64,000 nt of DNA from Ferrimonas balearica DSM 9799 (lineage in GTDB: Bacteria > Pseudomonadota > Gammaproteobacteria > Enterobacterales > Shewanellaceae): contig NC_014541.1 in assembly GCF_000148645.1 (NCBI RefSeq), positions 868,001-932,000 on the forward strand. Reading direction: 5' to 3'. Of the stretch, positions 21,548 to 30,743 are shown one piece after another. Each line of letters opens with the position of its first letter. Position 1 is the stretch's first letter. Below the pieces are notes generated by a model. It was not told where the DNA came from. It did not search any database and saw only the letters and a list, made by a program, of their open reading frames with translations. Both the position numbers and the translations under genes were made by a program.

Positions 21548-22857
21548 CAGCCCACCATCAGCGCGATTCGGTGGTAACTGTTGTTGAGGTAGCCTTTGGG
21601 GTTCCAGGCGATGGCGAATGGTTGGCTGATCCCCTGATCATCGGTCGCTTTGGCCCAAACCTCGTAATAGCCCGCTTCAGGAAAATCCACTTTGGCGGTA
21701 AAGGTCTGCCAGGCCCCCTCGTTAACGGGCGGGTTCAGCGTGGCTTTTTCCCAGGTGGCACCAAAGTTTTTCGAGACTTCGACGCTTGCTACTTTGCGGT
21801 CGCCGGACCAGGCATGGCCCCGAATCGTCACCTGCTTGCCTGACACCTTGCTGTTGGTCTGGGGCGCGGTGATCAGGGATTTCACTGGCATCCGCTCGAT
21901 GATCACAAAGTCCTCTTTGGCCACCTTTTCACCCGGGGCCACCGGACGGTTGGGAACGCGGTAGGCGGTGCCGGTCATCTTGGGGCCATCGTGTACTTGA
22001 TCCCGGATCTCGATGCGGGTCAGCCATTTTTGCGAACAGGAACCCGGCCAGCCGGGCACCACAAGGCGCAGCGGTGCCCCATTCATGGGGTGCAGAGGTT
22101 CACCGTTTTGCTCGAACGCGACCAGGATGTCGCCCCGCATCGCCTTCTCAATCGGTACCCCACGGGAGATCGGCAATTTATCGGGTTGGCCGGAAAGGTG
22201 TTTGTCAGCACCATAGTGGGCCGTATACACCGCCCCGGATTTGACGCCCGCTTTTTTGAGCATGTCTGAGAGGCGAACGCCGCTCCATTGCGAGCAGGCG
22301 ACGGCGCCGTAGGTCCACTGATTGCCTTTGGCCTTGGGGTCAAAAAAAGCCCGGCCATTGCCGCCACACTCAATCAACAAGGCTTCGGTCACCACCTCGA
22401 ACTCTGACTTGAGCTGAGCCAGAGTGAGGGTCATGGGTTGCTCCACCAAACCATCAATGGTGAGGGTCCAGTTGTCGGCATCCACCTCGGTGGGGGGCAG
22501 GCCATTATTGCGGATAAAGTGGCGGGCGGTTGGGGTGATGTCGTCATCCAGCAGGTGCGGCGGCGTTTCGGCGTTGACCGGACGGTCATTCAGCACGGTC
22601 AGCCCATCCTTACCCTCTATCACCACATCCTCCAGTCCTTCAGCGAAGGCCGCTGGAATAATGCCTGACGGCATGGAGCGGTGGAACGGGATGGCTCCGC
22701 CCAGTACCGCCGCCATGGTGGCCAGACCTGCGCCTTTCAGAAAGCCACGACGGTCCGGATAACTTTGCCGCCCAAACACCTTTTCGTCAGCGTGATCGGG
22801 GTCGTTCTGATACAGCTCATACAGCCCTTTGGGCTGGTTGGGTTTGCGATCAGACAT
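21547..22857 (-). CDS. sorA: SorA/SoxC-type sulfite dehydrogenase, molybdopterin subunit
   Basis: 436 residues of the sulfite oxidase family. A twin-arginine signal DRRGFLKG (Arg36-Arg37) with a hydrophobic stretch ends near AFA (residue 72), so it is exported folded with its cofactor. The molybdenum-ligating cysteine is Cys164 in LIECGGNGRAFF. The oxidoreductase molybdopterin domain is followed by the Mo-co dimerisation domain (PVKSLITAPQ onward, IRGHAWSG). Oxidises sulfite to sulfate. SoxC is possible by fold, but no soxD or other sox genes are present, while a cytochrome partner follows at once, favouring SorAB. AGGAGAG precedes the ATG. Confidence 0.85.
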   Translation of the reverse strand: MSDRKPNQPKGLYELYQNDPDHADEKVFGRQSYPDRRGFLKGAGLATMAAVLGGAIPFHRSMPSGIIPAAFAEGLEDVVIEGKDGLTVLNDRPVNAETPPHLLDDDITPTARHFIRNNGLPPTEVDADNWTLTIDGLVEQPMTLTLAQLKSEFEVVTEALLIECGGNGRAFFDPKAKGNQWTYGAVACSQWSGVRLSDMLKKAGVKSGAVYTAHYGADKHLSGQPDKLPISRGVPIEKAMRGDILVAFEQNGEPLHPMNGAPLRLVVPGWPGSCSQKWLTRIEIRDQVHDGPKMTGTAYRVPNRPVAPGEKVAKEDFVIIERMPVKSLITAPQTNSKVSGKQVTIRGHAWSGDRKVASVEVSKNFGATWEKATLNPPVNEGAWQTFTAKVDFPEAGYYEVWAKATDDQGISQPFAIAWNPKGYLNNSYHRIALMVG

Positions 22858-23075
22858 AGAGAACTCTCCTGCTGAGTCATTGCCGCTGGCTGAGATTTGA
22901 CGTTCTCCTGCCCACGGCCGGACATGGGTTTCAGAGGTGAGTATAGAAAAGGCCGGAAAAAGGGGGCGTTAACGCCGAAGGGGCACCGTGGCGCGATGGT
23001 GATGTCCCCCCTCCTCAGCAAGCCGGTGCCCGCGGACGCGGGAGGCAGGCCTGGCCTCAGCGTGATGCCGACGGC

Positions 23076-23525
23076 TTATGGGGATTCGTCGGCCTCAAAG
23101 GCATCCACCGGCGCTTCAAAGGCGATCACCAGTATGCAGGGCTCGCTGCTGACGCACTGACCGTGGTGAACCGCTTTGGCCGGGCCATAGGCGTACATGC
23201 CGGTTTTCAGCGTGGCAGGCTGCTGACCCTGGTAGGTCAAACTCATCTCGCCGGACACCAGCACCATTCGTTCTGCCGAGGTGTGCCAGTGTGCGGGGAA
23301 GGCATAGCCGCCGGGGATCTTAAACAGGATGTCTGCGTTGGGCTTGGCGGGATCGCCATGGATCACGGCCAGTTCGCAACCGTCGGGGAAGAAAGCGGGA
23401 CAGGGGCCCCACTGCACCACGCTGTCGTCTGGCGACACGGAAAGGGCCAACTCATTGGCCCGGACCGGCGGAGGAGTCAGCAGCACCAGCGCCAGTGCCA
23501 GAGAGGTGGTCATCAGTGGCTTCAT
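23076..23525 (-). CDS. Exported cupin-domain protein
   Basis: 149 residues from the ATG that follows AAGGAG; an upstream frame extension lacks signal character. Signal peptide SLALALVLLTPPPVRA. Cupin metal-site motif HWHTSAE (His79, His81, Glu85) with a later His in AVHHGQC; four cysteines (CPAFFPDGC, QCVSSEPC) may form disulfides. Small periplasmic cupins of this sort can be sensors, dioxygenases or metal-binding proteins, and the function here is unknown. It is on the same strand as sorAB, with about 220 bases between, so it could be co-regulated with them. Confidence 0.72.
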   Translation of the reverse strand: MKPLMTTSLALALVLLTPPPVRANELALSVSPDDSVVQWGPCPAFFPDGCELAVIHGDPAKPNADILFKIPGGYAFPAHWHTSAERMVLVSGEMSLTYQGQQPATLKTGMYAYGPAKAVHHGQCVSSEPCILVIAFEAPVDAFEADESP

Positions 23526-23767
23526 CGTGCGCTCCTTTGGATGGGTTTCTGAGTGAGAACCACTGTTAGTTATAGCCCTATCGGGCCTCAGGCGGGGCAG
23601 GGTGTCATTTGCCCGCATCCGGGGCGGTGATAGAATGGCGCTCGCTTTGGCGCAGTGATGACGCCGCTAAGCCCATTAACGGGGACGCTCCATTATCGCG
23701 ATACGATAACGAGGGCGTTCCGTCCCGCCAGTGCCCGTCTGGCGCCGCTGTGATACTGTCTTCTGCT

Positions 23768-24106
23768 ATGACCACACTGACACCCCGACAACAAGCCGCG
23801 CTGGAGCAGATGGGCATTCGCCCGGTTGCCCTGCGCCGCCCGAAAGTGCCTCTGGCCCTGATCCATCCGGCTGACATGGCGTTGGAGCAAACCCAGCTGG
23901 CGCGGGACCTCTTGCTGCTGTTGGAACAATCCCTTGAGCAGTGCCCGGTGGCTCACAGCGAAAATGAGATGCCGGCGCATCGCTACTGGGTGATGGGCAC
24001 CCCACGTCCGGGCAGCGCAACCCACCTCTTTACTCCCCGGCTGGATAAGCCCCTCAGTGTCGACGACAAGCGTCGCATCTGGCGGAGCCTGCAACGATGG
24101 CTGTGA
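23768..24106 (+). CDS. holD: HolD, DNA polymerase III psi subunit
   Basis: 112 residues starting MTTLTPRQQAALEQMGI, which matches HolD N-termini; the central WVMG and C-terminal helix also fit. Psi bridges the clamp loader to chi and thereby to SSB. It directly precedes rimI and overlaps it by ten bases, the conserved arrangement in Gammaproteobacteria. Psi proteins diverge strongly, so the call leans on both N-terminus and neighbour. Slightly shorter than E. coli HolD (137). Confidence 0.85.
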   Translation: MTTLTPRQQAALEQMGIRPVALRRPKVPLALIHPADMALEQTQLARDLLLLLEQSLEQCPVAHSENEMPAHRYWVMGTPRPGSATHLFTPRLDKPLSVDDKRRIWRSLQRWL

Positions 24107-24540
24107 CCTTTGTTGATGCGGCTCAGGCACCGTTTGAGGCGTTGTGGACGATAGAGCAGGGTGCCCACGCCATGCCCTGGAGCGAATCGCTGCTCCGTTC
24201 CTGTCTGAGCACCCCCTATTGGGGCGAGGCGATGCAGGCGGATGGGGTGGTGGGCTTCTATCTGTTTCAGCAGGTGCTGGACGAAGTGACGCTGATGAAC
24301 ATCTGCATCGAACCGGCGCGTCAGGGCGAGGGGCTGGGCAGCGTATTGCTGCAGCGTGCCCTGAGTCGGGCTGTTGAAGCAGGGGCAGTGCAGTGTTTCT
24401 TAGAAGTCAGGGCCAGTAACCTTTCGGCGCTGGCCCTGTATCAGAAGATGGGGTTTGTTGAGGACGGCCGCCGTAAGGGCTATTACCCTACCGCCGACGG
24501 CCGCGAAGACGCGGTGTTGATGTCGCGTTCCCTTACTTAA
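24097..24540 (+). CDS. rimI: RimI, ribosomal protein S18-alanine N-acetyltransferase
   Basis: 147 residues of the GNAT fold. The acetyl-CoA binding loop is RQGEGLG in the segment [35 protein letters not shown] is the conserved C-terminal element. It acetylates the N-terminal alanine of ribosomal protein S18. It overlaps holD at its start and, convergently, lipA by eight bases at its end. Confidence 0.93.
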   Translation: MAVTFVDAAQAPFEALWTIEQGAHAMPWSESLLRSCLSTPYWGEAMQADGVVGFYLFQQVLDEVTLMNICIEPARQGEGLGSVLLQRALSRAVEAGAVQCFLEVRASNLSALALYQKMGFVEDGRRKGYYPTADGREDAVLMSRSLT

Positions 24541-25504
24541 CCTCTTTGCCCTGCGCCTGCAGGTCGGCGTGGTAGCTGGAGCGTACCAGCGGGCCACAGG
24601 CAGCATGGGTGAAGCCGATCTCATCAGCCACCGCCTTCATCTCATCAAACTCCGCCGGGGTCACGTAGCGTTTCACCGGCAGGTGGTGGCGGCTGGGCTG
24701 CAGATATTGACCCAGGGTCAGCATCTCAACGTTATGGGCCCGCAGGTCCTTCAGTACCTCAACGATCTCTTCGTTGGTCTCACCCAGACCCATCATCAGG
24801 CCGGACTTGGTCGGTACCTCAGGGTGCATCGCCTTAAACTTCTTCAGCAGGTCGAGTGACCACTGATAGCTGGCACCCGGACGGGCGGCGCGGTAGAGGC
24901 GCGGCGCGGTTTCCAGGTTGTGGTTAAACACATCCGGCGGGTTGTCTTTGAGGATCTCCAGCGCCCGGTCGATACGACCACGGAAGTCCGGCACCAGGAT
25001 CTCAATCTTGATCCCCGGGTTGCGCAGACGGATCTCGCGGATGCAGTCGGCAAAGTGCTGAGCACCGCCATCACGCAGGTCGTCGCGGTCAACGGAGGTG
25101 ATCACCACGTACTTCAGCTTCATGTCGCGGATGGTGCGGGCCAGTTTGACCGGCTCTTCCGGGTCCGGCTTAAGCGGACGGCCGTGGGCCACATCGCAGA
25201 ACGGGCAGCGGCGGGTGCAGATGGCACCGAGGATCATAAAGGTGGCGGTACCGTGGTTGAAGCACTCGGCCAGGTTGGGGCAGGAGGCTTCTTCACACAC
25301 CGAGTGCAGGCCATGGTCACGCATCGCCTGCTTAACCTGATCGATGCGCTCGCTGGAGGCGGGCAGCTTGATCTTGAGCCACTCGGGCTTACGCAGCATC
25401 TCTTCCCGCTCGGTGGGCATCACCTTGACCGGGATCCGGGCAACCTTGTCCGCGTCACGGAGTTTTACCCCCGCCTGCAGACGTACAGGACGTTCGGTCA
25501 TCAA
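24533..25504 (-). CDS. lipA: LipA, lipoyl synthase (radical SAM)
   Basis: 323 residues. Two iron-sulfur sites are visible: the auxiliary cluster motif [12 protein letters not shown] and the radical-SAM motif CTRRCPFC, plus the C-terminal serine motif RSSYHA that ligates the auxiliary cluster. Inserts two sulfurs into octanoyl groups on E2 and GcvH proteins. The start overlaps the lipB stop by four bases (ATGA), so lipB-lipA form one unit for making lipoate from octanoyl-ACP. Confidence 0.97.
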   Translation of the reverse strand: MMTERPVRLQAGVKLRDADKVARIPVKVMPTEREEMLRKPEWLKIKLPASSERIDQVKQAMRDHGLHSVCEEASCPNLAECFNHGTATFMILGAICTRRCPFCDVAHGRPLKPDPEEPVKLARTIRDMKLKYVVITSVDRDDLRDGGAQHFADCIREIRLRNPGIKIEILVPDFRGRIDRALEILKDNPPDVFNHNLETAPRLYRAARPGASYQWSLDLLKKFKAMHPEVPTKSGLMMGLGETNEEIVEVLKDLRAHNVEMLTLGQYLQPSRHHLPVKRYVTPAEFDEMKAVADEIGFTHAACGPLVRSSYHADLQAQGKEVK

Positions 25505-26148
25505 TCCAATCCTTCTTTTTCTACGATCGCCTGGTAACCCAGGCGCTGGGGGAAAATCTCACTCAGATGGCGGGCCGCCTCTTCGACGGTACGGGGGCCG
25601 CCGATATCGGCAGTCTGCACCATTTCGAGGCCGGCGTAGCCACAGGGGTTAATGCGCAGGAAAGGGGACAGATCCATGTCCACGTTGAGCGCCAGGCCAT
25701 GGAAAGAACAGCCTTTGCGAATGCGCAGCCCCAGTGAGGCCACTTTGCGCTCATTGACGTACACGCCGGGGGCGTCGCACTTGGCGGCGGCCTCGACCTG
25801 ATAGCGGGCCAGCAGATCCACCAGGCTCTGCTCAATCTGGGTCACCAGATCGCGCACGCCCAGCTTACGCCGGCGCAGGTTCAGCAAGGGGTAAGCCACC
25901 AGCTGGCCGGGACCGTGGTAGGTCACCTGGCCGCCGCGATCCACCTGCACCACCGGAATGTCACCGGTGGCCAGCAGGTGTTCGGCTTTGCCCGCCTGGC
26001 CTTGGGTAAACACCGGCGGATGCTCCACCAACCAGAGTTCATCCGGTTGTTGGTCATCACGCGTATCGGTGAAGTTTTGCATCGCATGCCAGACGGTTTC
26101 GTATGGCTGGGAGCCGAGATGGCGAATGATGAGGGTGTTGGCAACCAA
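25501..26148 (-). CDS. lipB: LipB, octanoyl-ACP:protein octanoyltransferase
   Basis: 215 residues with the family core [19 protein letters not shown] and the catalytic pair: Cys in [11 protein letters not shown] and Lys in [10 protein letters not shown]. Transfers octanoate from ACP to lipoyl domains before LipA acts. The N-terminus, [11 protein letters not shown]-like after the first codons, aligns with E. coli LipB only if translation begins at a TTG; no upstream in-frame ATG or GTG is available, so TTG is the likely start. Confidence 0.95.
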   Translation of the reverse strand: MVANTLIIRHLGSQPYETVWHAMQNFTDTRDDQQPDELWLVEHPPVFTQGQAGKAEHLLATGDIPVVQVDRGGQVTYHGPGQLVAYPLLNLRRRKLGVRDLVTQIEQSLVDLLARYQVEAAAKCDAPGVYVNERKVASLGLRIRKGCSFHGLALNVDMDLSPFLRINPCGYAGLEMVQTADIGGPRTVEEAARHLSEIFPQRLGYQAIVEKEGLD

Positions 26149-26224
26149 TCTGGACCACTTCTTTGGCTGAAACTGTTGCCCGCATTATACCCGGGCAAAG
26201 ACAGAATGCCAGATAGGTCACACT

Positions 26225-26488
26225 TTACAGAACGCCGCGAACCCCATCGATGGCCGCCAGCTCGGTGTAGAGCAGTTCAATGTGCTCTTTGCTGGTGACG
26301 GTGGTGGTCACAGTCACGGAGATGTAGGTGCCTTTGCTGGACGGTTTTACGCTCGGCACATAATCGCCCGGCGCGTGCTGCTGCAGCACCACCATCACGC
26401 GATCCGGCAGGGCTTCATCAGCCAGGCCAAGAACCTTAAACGGGAATTGGCAAGGAAATTCAAGGTATTCGTCAAACTTGGTATTCAT
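26225..26488 (-). CDS. ybeD: YbeD family protein (DUF493), small alpha/beta protein
   Basis: 87 residues beginning [19 protein letters not shown] and continuing KVLG...[11 protein letters not shown], the characteristic YbeD pattern with an ACT-like ferredoxin fold. The exact function is unknown; in E. coli it is also encoded between dacA and lipB. TTGGAG ribosome site upstream of the ATG. Confidence 0.93.
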   Translation of the reverse strand: MNTKFDEYLEFPCQFPFKVLGLADEALPDRVMVVLQQHAPGDYVPSVKPSSKGTYISVTVTTTVTSKEHIELLYTELAAIDGVRGVL

Positions 26489-26560
26489 GTTAACTCCAAC
26501 TGCGGTTATCTAGCCGCTGTACATGGGGGTGATTGTATCAGAAATCAAGCGGCGCAAACG

Positions 26561-26592
26561 AAAACGGGGTGGCCACTGGCCACCCCGTTTTG
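26561..26592 (-). terminator. dacA terminator
   Basis: On the minus strand, stem AAAACGGGGTGGCC / GGCCACCCCGTTTT, a 14-base arm with a short loop, ending in a T-run about 12 bases after dacA. Confidence 0.88.
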
Positions 26593-26604
26593 CTGGATTC
26601 CCGG

Positions 26605-27768
26605 TCAGAACCAGGACAGGAACAGCAGTTTGAAGTAATCGATCAACTTGGAGAACCAGCTGCCTTCATTAACGTCATCCAGAACCACCAGCGGGAACTT
26701 GGCGATGTCTTCGCCGTCCATCTGGAAGTACACGGTGCCAACAACGTCACCACGGCTCAGCGGGGCTTTCAGCTCTTCACTCAGTTCGAAGTTGGCTTTC
26801 AGGTTGTCAGACTGACCGCGGTAGATGGTGACCGGAGTGTCTTCCAGTACGCCCAGGCGCACTTCGGATTTGTCACCGTACCAGATTTTCTGGCTGGTGA
26901 ACTCGTCACCGGCTTTGTACGGGGTGACGGTCTCGAAGAAGCGGAAGCCGTAGTTGAGCAGTTTCTTGCTTTCGGCTTCGCGGGACTGCGGACTCTTGGC
27001 GCCCATCACCACGGCGATCAGACGCATGTCGCCCTTGGTGGCGGAGCTCACCAGGTTGTAGCCGGCGCCGTTGGTGTGGCCGGTTTTCATGCCGTCCACG
27101 TTCAGGCTGCGGTCCCACAGCAGGCCGTTACGGTTGTGCTGGCGGATGCCGTTAAAGGTGAACTCTTTCAGGGAGTACAGCGGGTAGTACTGGGGGATGT
27201 CACGGATGATGGCACGGCCGAGGATGGCCATGTCGTAGGCGGTGGTCACCTGATCGGTGGCGTCCAGGCCGTGGGCGTTGGCGAAGTGGGTATCGGCCAT
27301 ACCCAGCTGACCGGACCAGGCGTTCATCAGGTCGGTGTAGGCGCTTTCGGTGCCCGCCACGTGCTCGGCGATGGCCACACAGGCGTCGTTACCGGACTGC
27401 ACCACCATACCGCGGTACAGATCCATCAGGTTGACCTCTTTGCCCACCTCGATCCACATCACGGAGGAGCCGGGGAAGTTCTTGGCCCAGGCGTTGTTGG
27501 AGATCTTAACCATGTCGGTTTCGCGAACGTTGCCGCGATTCAGTTCCTGACCAAGGACGTAGGAGGTCATCATCTTGGTCAGACTGGCCGGAGCGCGCTG
27601 TTCGTAGGCGTTGTTTTCCGCCAGAACACGACCGGTCTTAAAGTCCATCAGCACGTAGGAGCCCGCAGCAACGGTGGGGGCGTTGGGGATCACCGAAGGG
27701 GCTGCGGTCACGGAGGCGGACATCAGCACCGCGGCGGCGGTAGCAAGAGTGCGTTTTACCAGATTCAT
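26605..27768 (-). CDS. dacA: DacA, D-alanyl-D-alanine carboxypeptidase (PBP5/6 family)
   Basis: 387 residues from the ATG giving a clean signal peptide (LATAAAVLMSASVTA). Active-site triad motifs: SLTK, SGN in QSGNDACV, and KTG in MKTGHTNGAG. The C-terminal PBP5 domain ends in an amphipathic helix (SKLIDYFKLLFLSWF), the membrane anchor. Trims the terminal D-Ala of pentapeptides in the periplasm. The ribosome site is weak. Neighbours rlpA, mltB, rodA and mrdA make a cell-wall cluster. Confidence 0.96.
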   Translation of the reverse strand: MNLVKRTLATAAAVLMSASVTAAPSVIPNAPTVAAGSYVLMDFKTGRVLAENNAYEQRAPASLTKMMTSYVLGQELNRGNVRETDMVKISNNAWAKNFPGSSVMWIEVGKEVNLMDLYRGMVVQSGNDACVAIAEHVAGTESAYTDLMNAWSGQLGMADTHFANAHGLDATDQVTTAYDMAILGRAIIRDIPQYYPLYSLKEFTFNGIRQHNRNGLLWDRSLNVDGMKTGHTNGAGYNLVSSATKGDMRLIAVVMGAKSPQSREAESKKLLNYGFRFFETVTPYKAGDEFTSQKIWYGDKSEVRLGVLEDTPVTIYRGQSDNLKANFELSEELKAPLSRGDVVGTVYFQMDGEDIAKFPLVVLDDVNEGSWFSKLIDYFKLLFLSWF

Positions 27769-27871
27769 GTCAGATGAGATCGCTTTTGTGAAAATTATTC
27801 GTTGGATTGAGACGGTTAGCCATCCATAGCGGCACAGTATATCAACAGACAACCGTGCTATCGCAAAAGTT

Positions 27872-28666
27872 TCAGTTGGCCTGGGGTTCCACCACTTTAA
27901 AAGCTTGCGGATATTCCCCGGCTCGCAGTTCAGTGAGTAATCGCTCCGCGGTGGCAGCGTCGGTCAGCGGGCCCAGTTGCAACTTGTGCAGCTGGCCACT
28001 GGTTTCGATTCGAACCGGCTGGCCCAGCTGCTTTTCGAGCGCGGGTTTCAGTCGGTTCAGGGCACTCTGGTCGCCACTGGCCACCAGTTGGATAAACAGC
28101 TGGGGCTGGCCCACAAGCGGCGGCAGCGGGCTGTTGGGGCCGTCAAAGTGGTACGCTTCCACCCGCACCGGAGCGGTGCCGGACTTGAGGATATCAAGGT
28201 GCCAGGCCGCGGCGTAGGACAGATCGATGATGCGGTCAGAGTGGAACGGGCCGCGATCATTGATGCGCACCACCAAACTTTTGCCGTTGCTCAGGTTGGT
28301 GACCTTGGCGTAAGTGGGTAACGGCAGGCTGCGGTGAGCGGCGGAGAAACTGAACATGTCGTAGGTTTCGCCGTTGGAGGTCAGGTGGCCGTGGAACTTG
28401 GCGCCATACCAGGAGGCGTTGCCCTCTTCGACATAGCCCTCAGCGCTGGGCAGCACCTGATAGGATTTGCCCCACACCTCGTAGTCGCGGTTGCCGCCCC
28501 GGCTTTTCGGCTCGTAGCGCGGCACCGGCGGCTCCAGCTGGTTCAGGTCCGGCGCGCCGTCCGGCGCTTTGTCCTGAGCCATCTGGTAACGGTCGTCCGG
28601 GCTGGAGCTGCAGCCCGCCAACCATACGGCCAGCACCAGGCTGGCCAGGCGTCCCGGTTTAATCAT
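27872..28666 (-). CDS. rlpA: RlpA, septal ring lytic transglycosylase (rare lipoprotein A)
   Basis: 264-residue lipoprotein: lipobox LAGC (Cys about 19), double-psi beta-barrel RlpA domain around residues 78-170 (NASWYGAKFHGHLTSNGE, NGKSLVVRINDRGPF, DLSYAAA), and a C-terminal SPOR domain (about 188-260) that targets denuded glycan at the septum. Acts at the outer-membrane inner leaflet in cell separation. Starts eight bases inside the end of mltB. Confidence 0.94.
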   Translation of the reverse strand: MIKPGRLASLVLAVWLAGCSSSPDDRYQMAQDKAPDGAPDLNQLEPPVPRYEPKSRGGNRDYEVWGKSYQVLPSAEGYVEEGNASWYGAKFHGHLTSNGETYDMFSFSAAHRSLPLPTYAKVTNLSNGKSLVVRINDRGPFHSDRIIDLSYAAAWHLDILKSGTAPVRVEAYHFDGPNSPLPPLVGQPQLFIQLVASGDQSALNRLKPALEKQLGQPVRIETSGQLHKLQLGPLTDAATAERLLTELRAGEYPQAFKVVEPQAN

Positions 28667-29618
28667 CCGCTTTGGCCTGTTTCAGCTGTTGGCTGAACTG
28701 CCACACCGCCATCGCGTACAGCGGGCTGCGGTTGTAGCGGGTGATGCTGTAGAAGTTGGGGTGGGCCAGGAAGGTGTCATGCTGGTTCTCAGCCACTTCC
28801 AGTTCCACCACGCTGAACGGTCCTTTGGCACCGTCCGGAACGGCCACGCCGCGGGCTTTGAGGGCGGCGGCATCCTGGCTCAGACGCTTACCGTCCCACA
28901 TCACCCCGTCGAGGTTGGCGTCGGCGGCAACGGTGACCGGCTCAATGGCGATCTGGCCATGCTGCCAGCGGTGTTCAGCGAAGTAGTTGGCCACGCTGCC
29001 GATGGCATCGACGGGGTTGCCAATCAGGTCGCGCTTGCCGTCGTTATCGAAATCCACCGCATAAGCCAGATAGGAGGAGGGGATAAACTGGCCGTAGCCC
29101 ATGGCGCCAGCGTAGGAGCCTTTGATGCTATCCAGTGCCCAGTCCTGCTCCTGGGCCAGCTTGAGGTAGTGGCCGAACTCCTTGCGGAAGAAGGTCTGTC
29201 GCGGTGGGTAGTGGAAACCCAGGGTGTAGAGGGCATCCAGCACCTTATGGCGGCCGAGGTGGCGGCCATAATAGGTTTCCACGCCGATGATGGCGACGAT
29301 GATCTCCGGCTCAACGCCAAAGGTCTGTTCGGCCCGGGCGAGGGTATCCTGGTGCTCGTTCCAGAACGCCAGGCCCGCCTGCAGGCGCTCCTCGGTCAGA
29401 AACAGCGGGTAATACTGATACCAGGGTTTGGCTTCCCAGGGCTTCTGGATGGCGTCCAGAACGTCCTGGCTCAGTTCGGCCTGGTCTAAGGCTTGCTCAA
29501 GGTAAGCCTTGGACAATCCCTGTTGTTGCCACTCGGCAACAAAGTCGGCTTGCGGGTTGGCCAGGGCCATGGCGCTGCCACACCAAAGTGCGGCAGCAAG
29601 AAGGGAGCGTCCAATCAT
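28659..29618 (-). CDS. mltB: MltB-family lytic murein transglycosylase
   Basis: 319 residues. N-terminal signal peptide (LLAAALWCGSAMALA; a Cys is present but not in a good lipobox, so probably soluble). Catalytic glutamate in IIGVETYYGRHLG, and the family segments GAMGYGQFIPSSYLAYAVD and DLIGNPVDAIGSVANYF. Cleaves the glycan strand to a 1,6-anhydro end. Sits in the mrdA-rodA-mltB-rlpA-dacA cluster as in Pseudomonas and Shewanella. Confidence 0.94.
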   Translation of the reverse strand: MIGRSLLAAALWCGSAMALANPQADFVAEWQQQGLSKAYLEQALDQAELSQDVLDAIQKPWEAKPWYQYYPLFLTEERLQAGLAFWNEHQDTLARAEQTFGVEPEIIVAIIGVETYYGRHLGRHKVLDALYTLGFHYPPRQTFFRKEFGHYLKLAQEQDWALDSIKGSYAGAMGYGQFIPSSYLAYAVDFDNDGKRDLIGNPVDAIGSVANYFAEHRWQHGQIAIEPVTVAADANLDGVMWDGKRLSQDAAALKARGVAVPDGAKGPFSVVELEVAENQHDTFLAHPNFYSITRYNRSPLYAMAVWQFSQQLKQAKADD

Positions 29619-29633
29619 GGGGTTACCACTTAC

Positions 29634-30743
29634 TTACTGGGCGATAAAGCGCCGGTGGGTATGAATGGCCATCAGAATGCCAAAACCGGCCATCAATGTC
29701 AGCATCGAGGTCCCCCCGTAAGACACCAGTGGCAGGGGCACCCCCACCACCGGCAGCAGTCCGGAGACCATACCGATGTTAACAAACACGTAGACGAAGA
29801 AGGTCAACGTGATGGAGCCGGCCAGCAGACGACCGAAAGCGGTTTGCGCGCGGCTGGCGATCACCAGTCCGCGGCCAATGATGAACAGGTAGATCGCCAG
29901 CAGTACGGCGATACCGATGTAGCCAAACTCTTCGCCGAGGACGGCAAAGATAAAATCGGTGTGACGTTCCGGCAGGAAGTCGAGCTGGGACTGGGTGCCC
30001 TGCAGCCAGCCTTTGCCCTCAAAGCCGCCACTGCCGATGGCGATCTTGGATTGGATGATGTGGTATCCGGCGCCCAGCGGGTCTTTCTCCGGGTCGAGCA
30101 GGGTCAGTACCCGGGTGCGCTGATAGTCCTTCATCAGGAAGAACCAGAGGATGGGCAGAAACGCCAGCACCCCGGCAACGCAGGCGCCTACGACGGCCCA
30201 ACTCATGCCGGACAGAAACAGCACAAAGACGCCGGAGGCGGCCACCAGAATGGAGGTGCCGAGGTCAGGCTGGGCGGCGATAAGCAGGGTGGGCACCAGC
30301 AGCAGTGCGGCGCCCCCCAGCAGGTGGCGTTTCTTCGGCGGCAGCGGGAACTGGCTGATGTACCACGCCATGGTGATGGGGAACGCCAGTTTCATCAGCT
30401 CCGACGGCTGAAACTCCATAAAGCCGAGATTCAGCCAGCGCCGGGCGCCTTTGTTGATCTCACCGAACAGGTCCACGGCCACCAGCAGCGCGACCCCAAC
30501 CAGGAAGATTGGCAGGGCCCAGCGCCGGAAGATCTCCGGATTGATCTGGGCCAGCACAAACATCACCCCGAGGCTCAGGCCGATGCGGAACAGCTGGCGG
30601 TCCAGCATCGCCATGCTTTCGCCGCTGGCGCTGTAGAGCACCAGCAGGCCGTACCCCATCAGCACCAGCAGGGCGCTCAGCAAGGGCAGGTCGAGGTGCA
30701 GGCGAAACCACAGGTTGGGGCGACTGCCCGGGGCATTACCCAT
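29634..30743 (-). CDS. rodA: RodA, SEDS peptidoglycan polymerase (elongasome)
   Basis: 369 residues with about ten transmembrane helices. Typical SEDS features: [19 protein letters not shown] near the centre, the [20 protein letters not shown] loop carrying the catalytic Asp region, and [13 protein letters not shown] near the C-terminus. Polymerises glycan strands with PBP2. Its ATG shares one base with the end of mrdA, so the two subunits are made stoichiometrically. Confidence 0.97.
   Translation of the reverse strand: MGNAPGSRPNLWFRLHLDLPLLSALLVLMGYGLLVLYSASGESMAMLDRQLFRIGLSLGVMFVLAQINPEIFRRWALPIFLVGVALLVAVDLFGEINKGARRWLNLGFMEFQPSELMKLAFPITMAWYISQFPLPPKKRHLLGGAALLLVPTLLIAAQPDLGTSILVAASGVFVLFLSGMSWAVVGACVAGVLAFLPILWFFLMKDYQRTRVLTLLDPEKDPLGAGYHIIQSKIAIGSGGFEGKGWLQGTQSQLDFLPERHTDFIFAVLGEEFGYIGIAVLLAIYLFIIGRGLVIASRAQTAFGRLLAGSITLTFFVYVFVNIGMVSGLLPVVGVPLPLVSYGGTSMLTLMAGFGILMAIHTHRRFIAQ

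Noticed and set aside
15721-23767. tRNA-Trp as an integration site for the sulfur/cytochrome block
   Set aside because: No integrase and no repeat of the tRNA 3' end was found at the far side; the block looks accessory but not like an integrated element.
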